A stretch of DNA of 34,767 bases from Brachybacterium tyrofermentans (GCF_014897585.1 NZ_JABUXW010000035.1:1-34767), one strand, 5' to 3'. Positions 8,873 through 16,167 are shown, counted from the stretch's first letter. Notes: generated by a model not told the origin, from the letters alone. Program-made: numbers and translations.

Positions 8873-9613
8873 TCAGCGGCCGAGGTAGCCGCCGTCGACG
8901 GGGAGCACGGCGCCATGCACGTAGGCGGCGCCTTCGCTGGCCAGGAACAGCGCGGTCCCGGCGATGTCGTCGGCCCTCCCCCATCGTCCGGCCGGGATCC
9001 GGCTGACGATCTCGTCGTTGCGCACGGTGTCCTCCCGCAGGACCACGTTGAGCTCGGTGGCGATGTATCCCGGCGCGATCGCGTTGACCGCGACGCCCCT
9101 CCCGGCCCACTCGTTGGCCACGGACTTCGTGAACTGGGCGACCGCGCCCTTGGATGCCGCATAGGCAGAGGCCTGCACACCCCCGAAGAACGAGAGCATC
9201 GAGGCGATGTTGACGATCCGCCCGCTGCCCCGAGCGAGCATCGGGCCGCCGAAGGCCTGGGTCAGCTGCACCACGGCGTCCAGGTTGACATTCATGACCT
9301 GGGAGAACTCCTCCAGCGGGAAGTCCTCGACGGTGTGGCGCAGGTTGATGCCGGCGTTGTTGACCAGGATGTCGACCTGGTGCTCGGCGAGCACCTCGGC
9401 GATGACCTCGGCGCGGGCCGCGGGATCAGAGAGATCCACGCCGCGGCAGGAATGGCCGGGTCCCAGGGAGTCGGTGCCGCGCTGCAGGCCGATCACGCTC
9501 GCCCCGGAGGCCAGCAGGCGCTGCGTGATGGCGCGGCCGATGCCACGGGTGGACCCGGTGACCACGGCGGTGGCGCCGGTGAGGTCGACGTCGAAGGTTC
9601 CGGGGAAGGGCAT
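8873..9613 (-). CDS. kduD: SDR oxidoreductase, KduD-like (2-dehydro-3-deoxy-D-gluconate 5-dehydrogenase type)
   Basis: 246 residues. A classical short-chain dehydrogenase: nucleotide motif TGSTRGIG at 19-26, NNAG at 85-88 and catalytic S138, Y151, K155 (YAASK). The stretches NIASMLSFFGG, NEWAGRGVAVNAIAPGYIAT, RIPAGRWG and a C-terminal VDGGYLGR closely resemble KduD, which reduces 3-deoxy-2,5-hexodiulosonate to KDG during uronate or pectin breakdown. Two adjacent ATGs (9616, 9613) are possible. 9613 gives five-base spacing from AGGAG at 9619-9623 and 9616 only two, so I prefer 9613. It lies between the second SDR and the aldolase gene on the same strand. A KDG product would need a kinase before the aldolase, and none is present here. 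Gluconate 5-dehydrogenase activity is an alternative. Confidence 0.82.
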   Translation of the reverse strand: MPFPGTFDVDLTGATAVVTGSTRGIGRAITQRLLASGASVIGLQRGTDSLGPGHSCRGVDLSDPAARAEVIAEVLAEHQVDILVNNAGINLRHTVEDFPLEEFSQVMNVNLDAVVQLTQAFGGPMLARGSGRIVNIASMLSFFGGVQASAYAASKGAVAQFTKSVANEWAGRGVAVNAIAPGYIATELNVVLREDTVRNDEIVSRIPAGRWGRADDIAGTALFLASEGAAYVHGAVLPVDGGYLGR

Positions 9614-9655
9614 CATCGCTCCTGGGGTGAGAGTGCTGGTGTGCGGGATGTTGGG

Positions 9656-9709
9656 GCGTTCGAGGCGTTCGAGGCGTTCGAGGCGTTCGAGGCGTTCGAG
9701 GCGTTCAGG
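9656..9709. repeat. Tandem 9-bp repeat (GCGTTCGAG) in an intergenic gap
   Basis: Five perfect GCGTTCGAG units (9656-9700) plus a sixth truncated or diverged unit. It fills much of the 97-bp space between the stop of the upstream SDR and the start of the KduD-like SDR. It is outside both reading frames, so unit gain or loss would change spacing only. Each unit contains TTCGA, so the tract could also fold weakly on itself. Confidence 0.95.
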
Positions 9710-9710
9710 G

Positions 9711-10499
9711 TCAGTGGATGTGGGATCCGCCGTTGACGTCCAGTGTGACGCCTGTGAGGTAGCCGCCGTCGCGCCCGAGCAGGTAGTGGACGGCTCCGGC
9801 GACGTCGTCGACCGTGCCGACCCGGCCCACGGGGAGCTCCTGGAGCAGGACCTCCCTGCGCTCGTCGGTGAGCCGGCCGCCCATGATGTCCGTGTCGATC
9901 GAGCCGGGGGCCACGGAGTTCGCCGTGATGCCGTACTCGCCGAGCTCCCGCGCCCAGGTCTTCGCGAAGCCCAGCAGCGCTGCCTTGGAGCCGGAATAGG
10001 CGGCGCGCCCGTAGACCCCGCCGCCACGCTCCGCCGAGGCGCTGGAGATGTTCACGATGCGGCCCAGGCTGTGGCGGCGGAAGACCGCCACGGCTTCTCG
10101 GGTCACGAAGAACGTGCCGTGGACGTTGACGTCGAACACCCGCTTCCATTCCTCGGTGCTGACCTCGGTGAACGGCGTCGGCGAGGAGATGCCGGCGTTG
10201 TTGACCACGCCGACCAGCTGCGGGAGCTCAGCATCGATCCGGGCGACGGCCTCGACCACCTGCGTCTCGTCGGAGATGTCGACCCCGAGGCCGAGGGCGG
10301 GGACGCCGTAGCTCTGCGTGAGCTCGCTCGCGAGCGCCTCGGAGGCGGGAGAGTCGAGATCCATCACGGCGACGGCCCAGCCCTCGCGGGCGAGGCGGTG
10401 TGCGATCGCCCGGCCGATGCCGCGCTCGGAGGCGGCGCCGGTGATCAGGGCGGCCGGCTGCTCCGGGAAGTCGGAGGCGGGGTACGGGGTCACGGCCAT
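9711..10499 (-). CDS. SDR family oxidoreductase
   Basis: 262 residues. A classical short-chain dehydrogenase with TGAASERGIG at 20-29, an acidic NAD-selecting MDLD at the end of beta-2, NNAG near 100-103, a catalytic Ser in NISSAS near 153, and Y168/K172 (YSGSK). The last residues (LDVNGGSHIH) are typical of sugar or polyol dehydrogenases of the 3-oxoacyl-ACP-reductase-like group. The substrate cannot be assigned; context suggests a sugar, sugar acid or lactone precursor. The ATG at 10499 has AGGAG six bases upstream, so the start is firm. It is the first gene of the minus-strand cluster and shares a 108-bp intergenic region, with an AT-rich promoter core, with the divergent oxidoreductase at 10608. 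Confidence 0.87.
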   Translation of the reverse strand: MAVTPYPASDFPEQPAALITGAASERGIGRAIAHRLAREGWAVAVMDLDSPASEALASELTQSYGVPALGLGVDISDETQVVEAVARIDAELPQLVGVVNNAGISSPTPFTEVSTEEWKRVFDVNVHGTFFVTREAVAVFRRHSLGRIVNISSASAERGGGVYGRAAYSGSKAALLGFAKTWARELGEYGITANSVAPGSIDTDIMGGRLTDERREVLLQELPVGRVGTVDDVAGAVHYLLGRDGGYLTGVTLDVNGGSHIH

Positions 10500-10549
10500 G
10501 GGATGCTCCTGTGCACGAGCGAGAGGAGGACGATCGCCCCTCGCGGCGG

Positions 10550-10590
10550 AAAATAAAATATGATCCTGAGTCTACGGTCCGTTCCCCGTA
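10550..10590. promoter_or_regulatory. Divergent promoter region with candidate operator
   Basis: A rare AT-rich island (10549-10564) lies between the divergent oxidoreductase genes. TATGAT at 10559-10564 is a good -10 for the rightward gene, and TATTTT on the minus strand (10560-10555) could serve the leftward SDR gene. Just downstream, TACGG (10573-10577) and CCGTA (10586-10590) form a spaced inverted repeat at about +1 to +20 of the rightward transcript. That is where a repressor such as the nearby GntR protein could bind. The operator assignment is inference. Confidence 0.45.
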
Positions 10591-10607
10591 CTTGTGAAGG
10601 AGATCCC

Positions 10608-11477
10608 ATGGTCCTCACCCAGACATCCGTGATCGGCCTGGGCCCGATGGGGCATCCCCTCGCCGCGACCCTCCTGGCCGCAGGAGCCCCGCCGATCGTG
10701 TGGAACCGCACCGCGCACCGGGCCGACGACCTCGTCGCGGCCGGCGCGATCCGTGCACACACGCCGGCGCAGGCCGCGGCCCCGGTGATCCTCTCCGTGC
10801 TCCCCGACGTGTTCCAGCTCCGCGAGCTCCTGGACGCCGAGACCCTCGCCGCCTGGGGCGCAGCCGGTGCGCGGGTGGTCATCATGTCGACCAGCGGGCC
10901 CGATCAGGTGCGCGCGCTCGCCGAGGAGCTCGCCCCGGAGGGCATCGCCGTGGTCGACGCCCCGATGTCCGGCGGCGTCGCCGGCGCAGAGGCCGGCACC
11001 CTGTCGATCATGGTGGGCGGCGCGGACGAGGACGTCGCCCTCGTGCGCCCTGTCCTCGAGCTGATCGGGGGGACCGTGCTGCACCTGGGCGAGCTGGGCA
11101 CCGGCTCGATCACCAAGCTCTGCAACCAGATCGTCGTCGGCGGCACCCTCGCGGCGCTCGCCGAGGCCTTCGGGCTGGCTCGACGCTCCGGTCTCGACAT
11201 CCAGCAGCTGGTGACGCTGCTGGAGGGAGGCCTCGCACGCAGCGAGGTGCTGACGCAGAAGAAGGACAAGCTCCTGGAGCGGGAGTACTCGCTCGGAGGC
11301 TCCGCCGACAACCAGGTCAAGGACCTCCGCTATGCGACCGCCGCCGGCGAGCGCGTCGGCCTTCCCGCACAGCTCCTGCCTGCGCTGCTGTCCCTCTACA
11401 CCGAGACGGTCGACCAGGGGCACGGCCAGCAGGACCACACCGTCGTCCAGGAGCTGTACCTGGATCCCGAGGACTGA
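10608..11477 (+). CDS. NAD(P)-dependent beta-hydroxyacid dehydrogenase (tartronate semialdehyde reductase / 3-hydroxyisobutyrate dehydrogenase family)
   Basis: 289 residues. An N-terminal Rossmann domain with GLGPMG at 10-15 and WNRT after beta-2 favours NADP. The substrate motif DAPMSGG (S121-G123) and catalytic K170 with N173 (TKLCNQ) follow, then an all-helical C-terminal domain. This is the full active site of the GarR / 3-hydroxyisobutyrate / threonate dehydrogenase family. Members act on small beta-hydroxy acids; which one is not readable. The ATG at 10608 is set by AAGGAG at 10597-10602, five bases upstream. It diverges from the SDR gene and converges on the GntR gene, with a hairpin after the stop. 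Its company supports sugar-acid catabolism over valine degradation. Confidence 0.87.
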   Translation: MVLTQTSVIGLGPMGHPLAATLLAAGAPPIVWNRTAHRADDLVAAGAIRAHTPAQAAAPVILSVLPDVFQLRELLDAETLAAWGAAGARVVIMSTSGPDQVRALAEELAPEGIAVVDAPMSGGVAGAEAGTLSIMVGGADEDVALVRPVLELIGGTVLHLGELGTGSITKLCNQIVVGGTLAALAEAFGLARRSGLDIQQLVTLLEGGLARSEVLTQKKDKLLEREYSLGGSADNQVKDLRYATAAGERVGLPAQLLPALLSLYTETVDQGHGQQDHTVVQELYLDPED

Positions 11478-11482
11478 TCCGC

Positions 11483-11504
11483 GGCCCGGGCCGCCAGCCG
11501 GGCC
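11483..11504. terminator. GC hairpin between convergent dehydrogenase and gntR genes
   Basis: GGCCCGG (11483-11489) pairs with CCGGGCC (11498-11504) across an 8-nt loop, inside the 46-bp gap between two converging genes. It is G/C only, without a U tract, and probably acts in both directions. Confidence 0.5.
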
Positions 11505-11523
11505 CGACCGCTGTGGCTCTTGC

Positions 11524-12198
11524 TCAGCGCAGCTGCAGCGCCCGCTCGGTCACGGCGCGCACGTGATCGGCCATGGCCGCCCGCGCCGCCGCCGCGTCGT
11601 GGCTGCAGATGGCCTCGAGCACAGCCCGGTGCTCCCGTACGGAGATCTCGGCGTCGTCCACGCCGTCGTCGCCGAAGCGACGGAAGCGCAGCGTGTGCAC
11701 CGGGATCGCCTCCAGCGCGGCGGCGAGATACGGATTCCGGGCCGCTCGCGCGATCTCGGCATGGAAGCTGCTGGAATGCTCGAGGTAGCCCTCGTACTCG
11801 CGGAAACGGGCACCGACGCCTGCCGTGGCCGTGCTCTCGAGGGTCGCGGCGAGCGCCTCACCTTCTTGAGCCGTCGCACGGTCGGCGGCGAGAGCCGCCA
11901 GCTCGGGCTCGAGCAGCAGCCGCGCCTCCCCCATCGTCCGCACCTGGCCGTCGTCCGGGGGGCGGGTCACCACGAAGCCTCGCATCGGCAGGTACTCGAC
12001 GAGCTTCTCGCCGGTGAGCAGGTTCAGCGCCTCCCGCACGGGCGTCGCGCTCATCGAGAGCTCGGTCGACAGCGCGCCGATCCGCAGGGGCGTGCCCGGA
12101 GCCATGGCACCGTCCATGATGCGCTCGGCCAGCATGCGCCGCGCCTGCTCCGACCGGGAGCTGCGCACGGGATCGGTCCCCTCCGGGTCGTGCGTCAC
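11524..12198 (-). CDS. GntR-family transcriptional regulator, FCD (FadR-type) domain
   Basis: 224 residues. The N-terminal winged helix-turn-helix spans roughly residues 15-80 (LRIGALSTELSMSATPVREA is the recognition-helix region). The C-terminal all-helical FCD ligand domain carries the usual metal-binding histidine pattern, with HAEIARAARNPYL, EHRAVLEAI and MADHVRAV. FCD regulators typically sense sugar acids or carboxylates and repress neighbouring catabolic genes; DgoR is one example. The GTG at 12198 overlaps the zapE stop by 4 bp (GTGA), so it is translationally coupled to zapE and probably not self-regulated from its own promoter. The likely targets are the oxidoreductase and SDR/aldolase genes at 8143-11477. 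It lacks a second regulator domain, and the effector is unknown. Confidence 0.9.
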   Translation of the reverse strand: MTHDPEGTDPVRSSRSEQARRMLAERIMDGAMAPGTPLRIGALSTELSMSATPVREALNLLTGEKLVEYLPMRGFVVTRPPDDGQVRTMGEARLLLEPELAALAADRATAQEGEALAATLESTATAGVGARFREYEGYLEHSSSFHAEIARAARNPYLAAALEAIPVHTLRFRRFGDDGVDDAEISVREHRAVLEAICSHDAAAARAAMADHVRAVTERALQLR

Positions 12199-13259
12199 GC
12201 GCCGGCGCGCCCGTCGGCACCCAGGCGCCCGGCTCCGTCGTGGGCGAGGGAGGCCAGGCGGGAGAGCGCTCGGAAGTACTTCTTGCGGTACCCGCTGCGC
12301 AGGAGGTCGGGGGCGAAGAGATCCGAGAACACCTCCGCGTCGTCGCCGCCCTCCCCCGCGGCCGCGGAGACCAGCACCGGGACCTCCCGGTCGTAGAGGC
12401 GGTCCACGAGAACGACGAACCGCAGCGCGTCGTGATGCTGGGACAGGCCGTGCAGGCCGGTCACATGGGCCGCGGGGACGTCGTCGATCATGCTCCCGTA
12501 GCGCGAGGGGTGGACCGTCTTCAGGTGCCCCAGCAGGTCATCGAAGTCGTCGAGGGTGGCGCCCTCCTGCGCCTGGGCGTGCTCGCGCACGGTGCCCTCC
12601 GGCAGGGAGACGATCTCGGTGACGCCGTCACGGCGCCGGTAGTCCTCGCCGTCGATGCGCAGCACCTGGAACCGCTCCGCCATGGCCTGGATCTCGCGGA
12701 GGAAGTCCTGCGCGGCGAACCGTCCCTCGCCCAGCGCATCGGGAAGGGTGTTGGAGGTGGCCACGACAGCGACGCCGCGGTCGGAGAGCTCACGGATCAG
12801 CCGTGTCATCAGGAGCGTGTCCCCCGGGTCGTCCAGCTCGAACTCGTCGATGCACACCAGCACCGATTGTCCGAGCAGGTCGACCGCCCGCTGGAAGCCG
12901 AGAGCCCCGACGAGGTCTGTGTACTCGACGAAGGTCCCGTAGACCCGCTCCCCCTCGACCGCATGGAACAGCGAGGTGAGCAGGTGGGTCTTGCCCACGC
13001 CGAAGCCACCGTCGAGGTAGATCCCCTGCGCCGCGGTCGGGCGCCGCCGGAACTTCGCGAGGAAGCCGCCGCCCTGGGGCCTTCCCAGCTGCGCGGCGAA
13101 CTCGGTCACCCGCTGCTTGGCGTCCTCCTGCGAGGGGAAGGCGGGGTCGGGGACATAGTTGTCCAGCCGAGCCCGGGCGAACCGCGGCGGAGGCACGAGG
13201 TCCGCGAGCAGTCGCTCGAGAGTCGGTTCGGGCCGTCGGTCGCAGAGCGCTTCAGTCAC
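12195..13259 (-). CDS. zapE: Cell division protein ZapE (AFG1-like AAA+ ATPase)
   Basis: 354 residues. An AFG1/ZapE-family ATPase; in E. coli ZapE associates with the Z-ring and modulates FtsZ under stress. The Walker A motif DGGFGVGKTHL ends at K90-T91, Walker B is VLVCIDEFELDD, and the sensor-like motif VVATSNTLPDAL follows. The C-terminal VDRLYDREVPVLVSA is also typical. The GTG at 13259 is chosen because TACACT (13272-13267, minus strand) ends seven bases upstream and no SD exists, implying a leaderless start. In-frame starts further upstream would extend into the divergent gene's leader. Its stop overlaps the GntR start, an unusual pairing of a division ATPase with a catabolic regulator. 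A role in respiratory-complex protein turnover, as for AFG1, is possible. Confidence 0.92.
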   Translation of the reverse strand: MTEALCDRRPEPTLERLLADLVPPPRFARARLDNYVPDPAFPSQEDAKQRVTEFAAQLGRPQGGGFLAKFRRRPTAAQGIYLDGGFGVGKTHLLTSLFHAVEGERVYGTFVEYTDLVGALGFQRAVDLLGQSVLVCIDEFELDDPGDTLLMTRLIRELSDRGVAVVATSNTLPDALGEGRFAAQDFLREIQAMAERFQVLRIDGEDYRRRDGVTEIVSLPEGTVREHAQAQEGATLDDFDDLLGHLKTVHPSRYGSMIDDVPAAHVTGLHGLSQHHDALRFVVLVDRLYDREVPVLVSAAAGEGGDDAEVFSDLFAPDLLRSGYRKKYFRALSRLASLAHDGAGRLGADGRAGA

Positions 13260-13319
13260 GGCGGTCAGTGTATGTTCCGCGTGCGCTCGCCGGTCGGCCC
13301 GGACCCCGGAGGGGGTGAG
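13260..13319. promoter_or_regulatory. Overlapping divergent promoters of zapE and the RibD-like reductase
   Basis: TACACT on the minus strand (13272-13267) fits a -10 for leaderless zapE. TATGTT on the plus strand (13271-13276) fits a -10 for the reductase, giving a leader of roughly 37 nt that includes GGAGG at 13308-13312. The two -10 elements overlap by two bases, so both polymerases cannot occupy them together. Confidence 0.45.
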
Positions 13320-14153
13320 ATGATCGTCCCGTTCCGACCCGTCCCGTCCCGTCCTCTGCCCGTTCCCGTCACCGCCGCTTCCCGACCCGAGGAGATGACC
13401 GTGCACCTGCTGATGCGCGAGGGCACGCTGCTGCCGGCCCCGGAACCCGTTCCGGCGGACGCCGACGGGGCACGCACCCTCGCGGCGCTCTACGCGATGC
13501 CGCAGCTCCCGCCGGGTGGCGCGCAGGTGCGGGCGATGATGAACGCGACCGTCGATGGGGCGATCAGCGGGGCGGACGGCACCAGCGGCCCGCTGCGCAA
13601 CCCCGACGACTCCTTCGTGTTCGACGTGCTGCGCGCCCTCGCCGATGTGGTGATGGTGGGCGCGGCGACGGTGCGCGTCGAGGACTACAGCTCGGTGCTG
13701 GGCCGGGACGACCTGCTCAAGCCCTCGTGGCGGCCCGGCGGCGGCGCACGTCCCGCTCTGGCCGTCTGGTCGAACAGCGGTGATCTCCCCGCGTCCCTCG
13801 ACCGGGATCAGCCGCTCTATCTGCTCTCCTCCGCCCGGAGCGCCCTCGCGGCAGGGCGCAGGGCCGGGCTGCCCGAGGATCGTGTGATCGTCGCGGACAG
13901 CGCGACCGAGGCCCTGCGCGGCCTGGCGGACCGCGGACTGCACGCCGTCCAGGCCGAGGGCGGTTCCTCGACCCTGGGCCGGCTCGCCGCCGAAGGAGTC
14001 CTGGACGAGCTGTGCTTCTCGACGACGCACCGGAGCGTCGGCGGCTCGTCGTCCCGGGTGATCAGCGGCGAGTCCCACGACTCGGCCTGGGAGCTGTCCT
14101 CTCTCCTCGTCGGCGACCACGCGACGATCTCGCGGTACCGCATCCGGCCCTGA
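13320..14153 (+). CDS. Dihydrofolate reductase-fold protein, RibD C-terminal (pyrimidine reductase) family
   Basis: 277 residues. Matches the RibD C-terminal / DHFR-fold reductase family. NATVDGAISGADGTSGPL is the nucleotide/substrate strand, with VMVGAATVRVEDY in the middle and VQAEGGSSTLGRL at the NADPH-binding loop. There is no RibD deaminase domain. Such stand-alone proteins are common in actinobacteria as paralogues of the riboflavin 5-amino-6-ribosylaminouracil reductase, and their substrate is usually unknown. The ATG at 13320 has GGAGG seven bases upstream. The first 27 residues are Pro/Val/Arg-rich and atypical, so later starts at 13395 or the GTG at 13401 (GAGGAG six bases before it) remain possible. 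It diverges from zapE; no riboflavin genes are nearby. Confidence 0.83.
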   Translation: MIVPFRPVPSRPLPVPVTAASRPEEMTVHLLMREGTLLPAPEPVPADADGARTLAALYAMPQLPPGGAQVRAMMNATVDGAISGADGTSGPLRNPDDSFVFDVLRALADVVMVGAATVRVEDYSSVLGRDDLLKPSWRPGGGARPALAVWSNSGDLPASLDRDQPLYLLSSARSALAAGRRAGLPEDRVIVADSATEALRGLADRGLHAVQAEGGSSTLGRLAAEGVLDELCFSTTHRSVGGSSSRVISGESHDSAWELSSLLVGDHATISRYRIRP

Positions 14154-14180
14154 TCGCCCGCACGCTTTCGGGAGCTGCTC

Positions 14181-15608
14181 TCAGAGACGCAGGCCGATCG
14201 AGTCCTCGAGGGCGGGGGAGGCGAGATCGCGCACAGGGACCTCCAGCGCGGCGGCCTCGGCCTCCAGGCCCAGCAGTCGCCCGAGGTGGTCGGCCAGCAG
14301 CCGCTCGTAGCGCACCGGGTCCCGGTTCCACTCGCGCGTGTGCGAGGCCCCCTCGAAGGGGGCGAACTCCACCAGATCCGGGCGCAGCGCGGCCAGGTGC
14401 CGGCTCGGGCCGGGCGGGACCGTCGCATCGTCGAGGGCATGGAACAGCAGGGTCGGGTGGATGAGGTGCTCCGCGTAGTACTGCGGCGTCATCTCGTGCA
14501 GTGCGAGCGGTTCGTGAAGCCGCACCAGCCGGCGCCCCACCGTCGAGGTCATCATCCATATCCCCAGGTTCCGCATCGGCTTCGGAGCCTTCAGGGCGGT
14601 GGCGTGGTAGATCAGGATGTCCTGCCAGTCCACGGCCGGGGAGTCCAGGACCAGGCCGACGACGCGATCCCGGTGCGCCGTGCGCACCGAGGTGCGCAGC
14701 GCAATGCCGCCGCCCATCGACCAGCCGAACAGCACGATCCGGCGAGCGCCGTGGGCGAGGGCGAAGTCGATGGCCGCCTCGGTGTCCTCCCACTCGTCCG
14801 CGCCCAGGTGGTACATGCGGTCCGCGGAGGCCGGGGCACCGGTGTCGTTGCGGTAGGTGATCGTGAGGGTGGTCAGCCCGAGGCGATGCAGGAGCGGGAT
14901 CACGCGCAGCGCCTCGCCGCGCATCGATCCGTGACCGTGGATCAGGATCGCCCAGGTGTCCCCCTGGCCGCCAGGCGCTTCCTGGGCCGATCCGGCGCCT
15001 GGTTCCTGGTCCCGTCCCTGGTCCGGTCCATGGCCCGGTCCCTGGCCCGGCTCCTTCGTGTGGTCGGCGCGCACCAGCCAGGCAGGCATCGGGCCCACCG
15101 GCGAGCTGACCTCGACCTCCTCGGTCTCCAGCCCGTGGGCTGTGCGCGGGCTGCCTGCCCAGTAGAAGCCGTTGACCGCGGCCTTGGCGACCTGGAGCGG
15201 CTCGGAGGTATCCGCCCCGAGGAGCGGACGCGCGACGGTGGTGGGGGTGGGATGTGAGGTCACGGGCCCCAGACGGACGTGCACCGCGCCGCCGGACTGC
15301 CGCACCGCGAGGTAGCCCTCACGCTCGGTCTCCTTCGTCCGATCCACGTGCACCCGGTCCTCGTGGACGGCGCGCACGGGGAGATCCGGCCGGTGCCGCA
15401 GCCCCTGCTGCGGAACCAGGGGGAGCCGCGCCATCACGCGCGCCCCGACCGCGAGCGCTCCTGCGCTGAGCGTGAACATCGAGGCGGCCCCGATGGCGCC
15501 GATGACCGCGGCCTGCGCCCATCGTCCCTGTTCGGAGCGCGGCTGAGCCGCCCGTACCCATCGAAGGGAACCGGTCAGCGGGCTGGTCCGAGAGTGGTCA
15601 CGCGTCAT
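14181..15608 (-). CDS. Membrane-anchored alpha/beta hydrolase
   Basis: 475 residues from the chosen ATG. One hydrophobic segment near residues 31-60 (AVIGAIGAASMFTLSAGALAV) should anchor it in the membrane. A region of about 130 residues without a recognised domain follows, then an alpha/beta-hydrolase fold: oxyanion loop IHGHGS, nucleophile elbow GWSMGG, acid in FHALDD and histidine in GASHTREW. A low-complexity Gly/Pro/Gln insert (PGQGPGHGPDQGRDQEPGAG) sits just before the hydrolase core and is encoded by imperfect repeats at 14990-15060. Upstream starts at 15617 and 15626 are in frame, but TAAGAT ends seven bases before 15608 with no SD, matching the leaderless pattern here. The substrate is unknown; the family includes lipases, esterases and peptidases. 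It diverges from msrB. Confidence 0.82.
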   Translation of the reverse strand: MTRDHSRTSPLTGSLRWVRAAQPRSEQGRWAQAAVIGAIGAASMFTLSAGALAVGARVMARLPLVPQQGLRHRPDLPVRAVHEDRVHVDRTKETEREGYLAVRQSGGAVHVRLGPVTSHPTPTTVARPLLGADTSEPLQVAKAAVNGFYWAGSPRTAHGLETEEVEVSSPVGPMPAWLVRADHTKEPGQGPGHGPDQGRDQEPGAGSAQEAPGGQGDTWAILIHGHGSMRGEALRVIPLLHRLGLTTLTITYRNDTGAPASADRMYHLGADEWEDTEAAIDFALAHGARRIVLFGWSMGGGIALRTSVRTAHRDRVVGLVLDSPAVDWQDILIYHATALKAPKPMRNLGIWMMTSTVGRRLVRLHEPLALHEMTPQYYAEHLIHPTLLFHALDDATVPPGPSRHLAALRPDLVEFAPFEGASHTREWNRDPVRYERLLADHLGRLLGLEAEAAALEVPVRDLASPALEDSIGLRL

Positions 15609-15643
15609 ACCGCGCATCTTATCCACGCACTAGGATCGAGGGT
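15609..15643. promoter_or_regulatory. Divergent promoters of the alpha/beta hydrolase and msrB
   Basis: On the minus strand TAAGAT (15621-15616) lies seven bases before the ATG at 15608. On the plus strand TAGGAT (15631-15636) lies seven bases before a GTG at 15644. Both match the TANNNT -10 form. The plus-strand start would give msrB a leader of about 95 nt. Confidence 0.4.
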
Positions 15644-15662
15644 GTGAACAGGAGTTCACCAC

Positions 15663-15749
15663 ATGGCGCCGGGCCCTGCGGCCCGCGCCTGCGGACGATC
15701 GCGGCGACCCGTCGCCGCACCAGCGGAAGGATCCTTCGATGTCCACTGA
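15663..15749 (+). other. Possible 28-codon leader ORF overlapping the msrB start
   Basis: AGGAG at 15650-15654 and an ATG eight bases later (15663) open a 28-codon frame that ends in TGA at 15747-15749, 11 bases into msrB and in a different frame. It contains one Cys codon (codon 10) and many Arg, Ala and Pro. The SD is better placed than that of many annotated genes here. If translated it would couple to msrB. It may equally be chance in a GC-rich leader. Confidence 0.3.
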
Positions 15750-16167
15750 TCCCATCGGCACCCGTCCCTACCCCCTCGCGATCAGCGATGAGCAATGGCG
15801 CGAGCGCCTCTCCCCTGCCGAGTACCAGGTGCTGCGCGAAGGCGCCACCGAACGTCCCGGCGTCGGAGAGTACGAAGAGGTGCGCGCGGCCGGCACGTAC
15901 GCCTGCAAGGCCTGCGGCGAGGAGCTGTTCACGGCCGAGACCCAGTTCGATGCGCACTGCGGCTGGCCCGCTTTCTACGCTCCGACGGACTCCGACGCCG
16001 TCGAGCTGCTCGAGGACACGTCCATGGGCATGCGTCGGGTCGAGGTCCGCTGCGCGAAGTGCGGTTCCCACCTCGGTCACGTCTTCGAGGGCGAAGGGTT
16101 CGCGACCCCGACCGACGAGCGGTTCTGCATCAACTCGATCAGCCTCGTGCACAGCGACGACGCCTGA
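15739..16167 (+). CDS. msrB: Peptide-methionine (R)-S-oxide reductase MsrB
   Basis: 142 residues. It reduces methionine-R-sulfoxide in oxidised proteins in the cytoplasm, usually recycled by thioredoxin. The catalytic Cys is C130 in RFCINS; the conserved core VEVRCAKCGSHLGHVF is present. Four zinc-binding cysteines are C56/C59 (CKAC) and C105/C108 (CAKC). C74 in CGWPAF may act as resolving cysteine. Length is standard for a single-domain MsrB. A GGAAGG purine run lies eight bases before the ATG at 15739. It sits inside a perfect 12-bp palindrome (GAAGGATCCTTC, 15726-15737) that ends one base before the start codon and could limit ribosome access. There is no msrA next to it. It is transcribed away from the hydrolase and precedes DUF3000 by 144 bp. 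Confidence 0.96.
   Translation: MSTDPIGTRPYPLAISDEQWRERLSPAEYQVLREGATERPGVGEYEEVRAAGTYACKACGEELFTAETQFDAHCGWPAFYAPTDSDAVELLEDTSMGMRRVEVRCAKCGSHLGHVFEGEGFATPTDERFCINSISLVHSDDA

Noticed and set aside
8873..10027. A 384-codon minus-strand frame joining the intergenic repeat to the KduD-like SDR as a fusion protein
   Set aside because: The upstream half is the wrong frame of the neighbouring SDR. A clear AGGAG and ATG at 9616/9613 mark the true start after the repeat.
12195..14120. ZapE extended to about 640 residues
   Set aside because: The extension is antisense to the RibD-like gene. The ZapE family starts near the GTG at 13259, which has a -10 at leaderless spacing.
15726..15737. GAAGGATCCTTC as a regulator operator
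   Set aside because: A 12-bp palindrome with a central BamHI site is expected by chance at this scale. It is mentioned only for its position over the msrB ribosome binding site.
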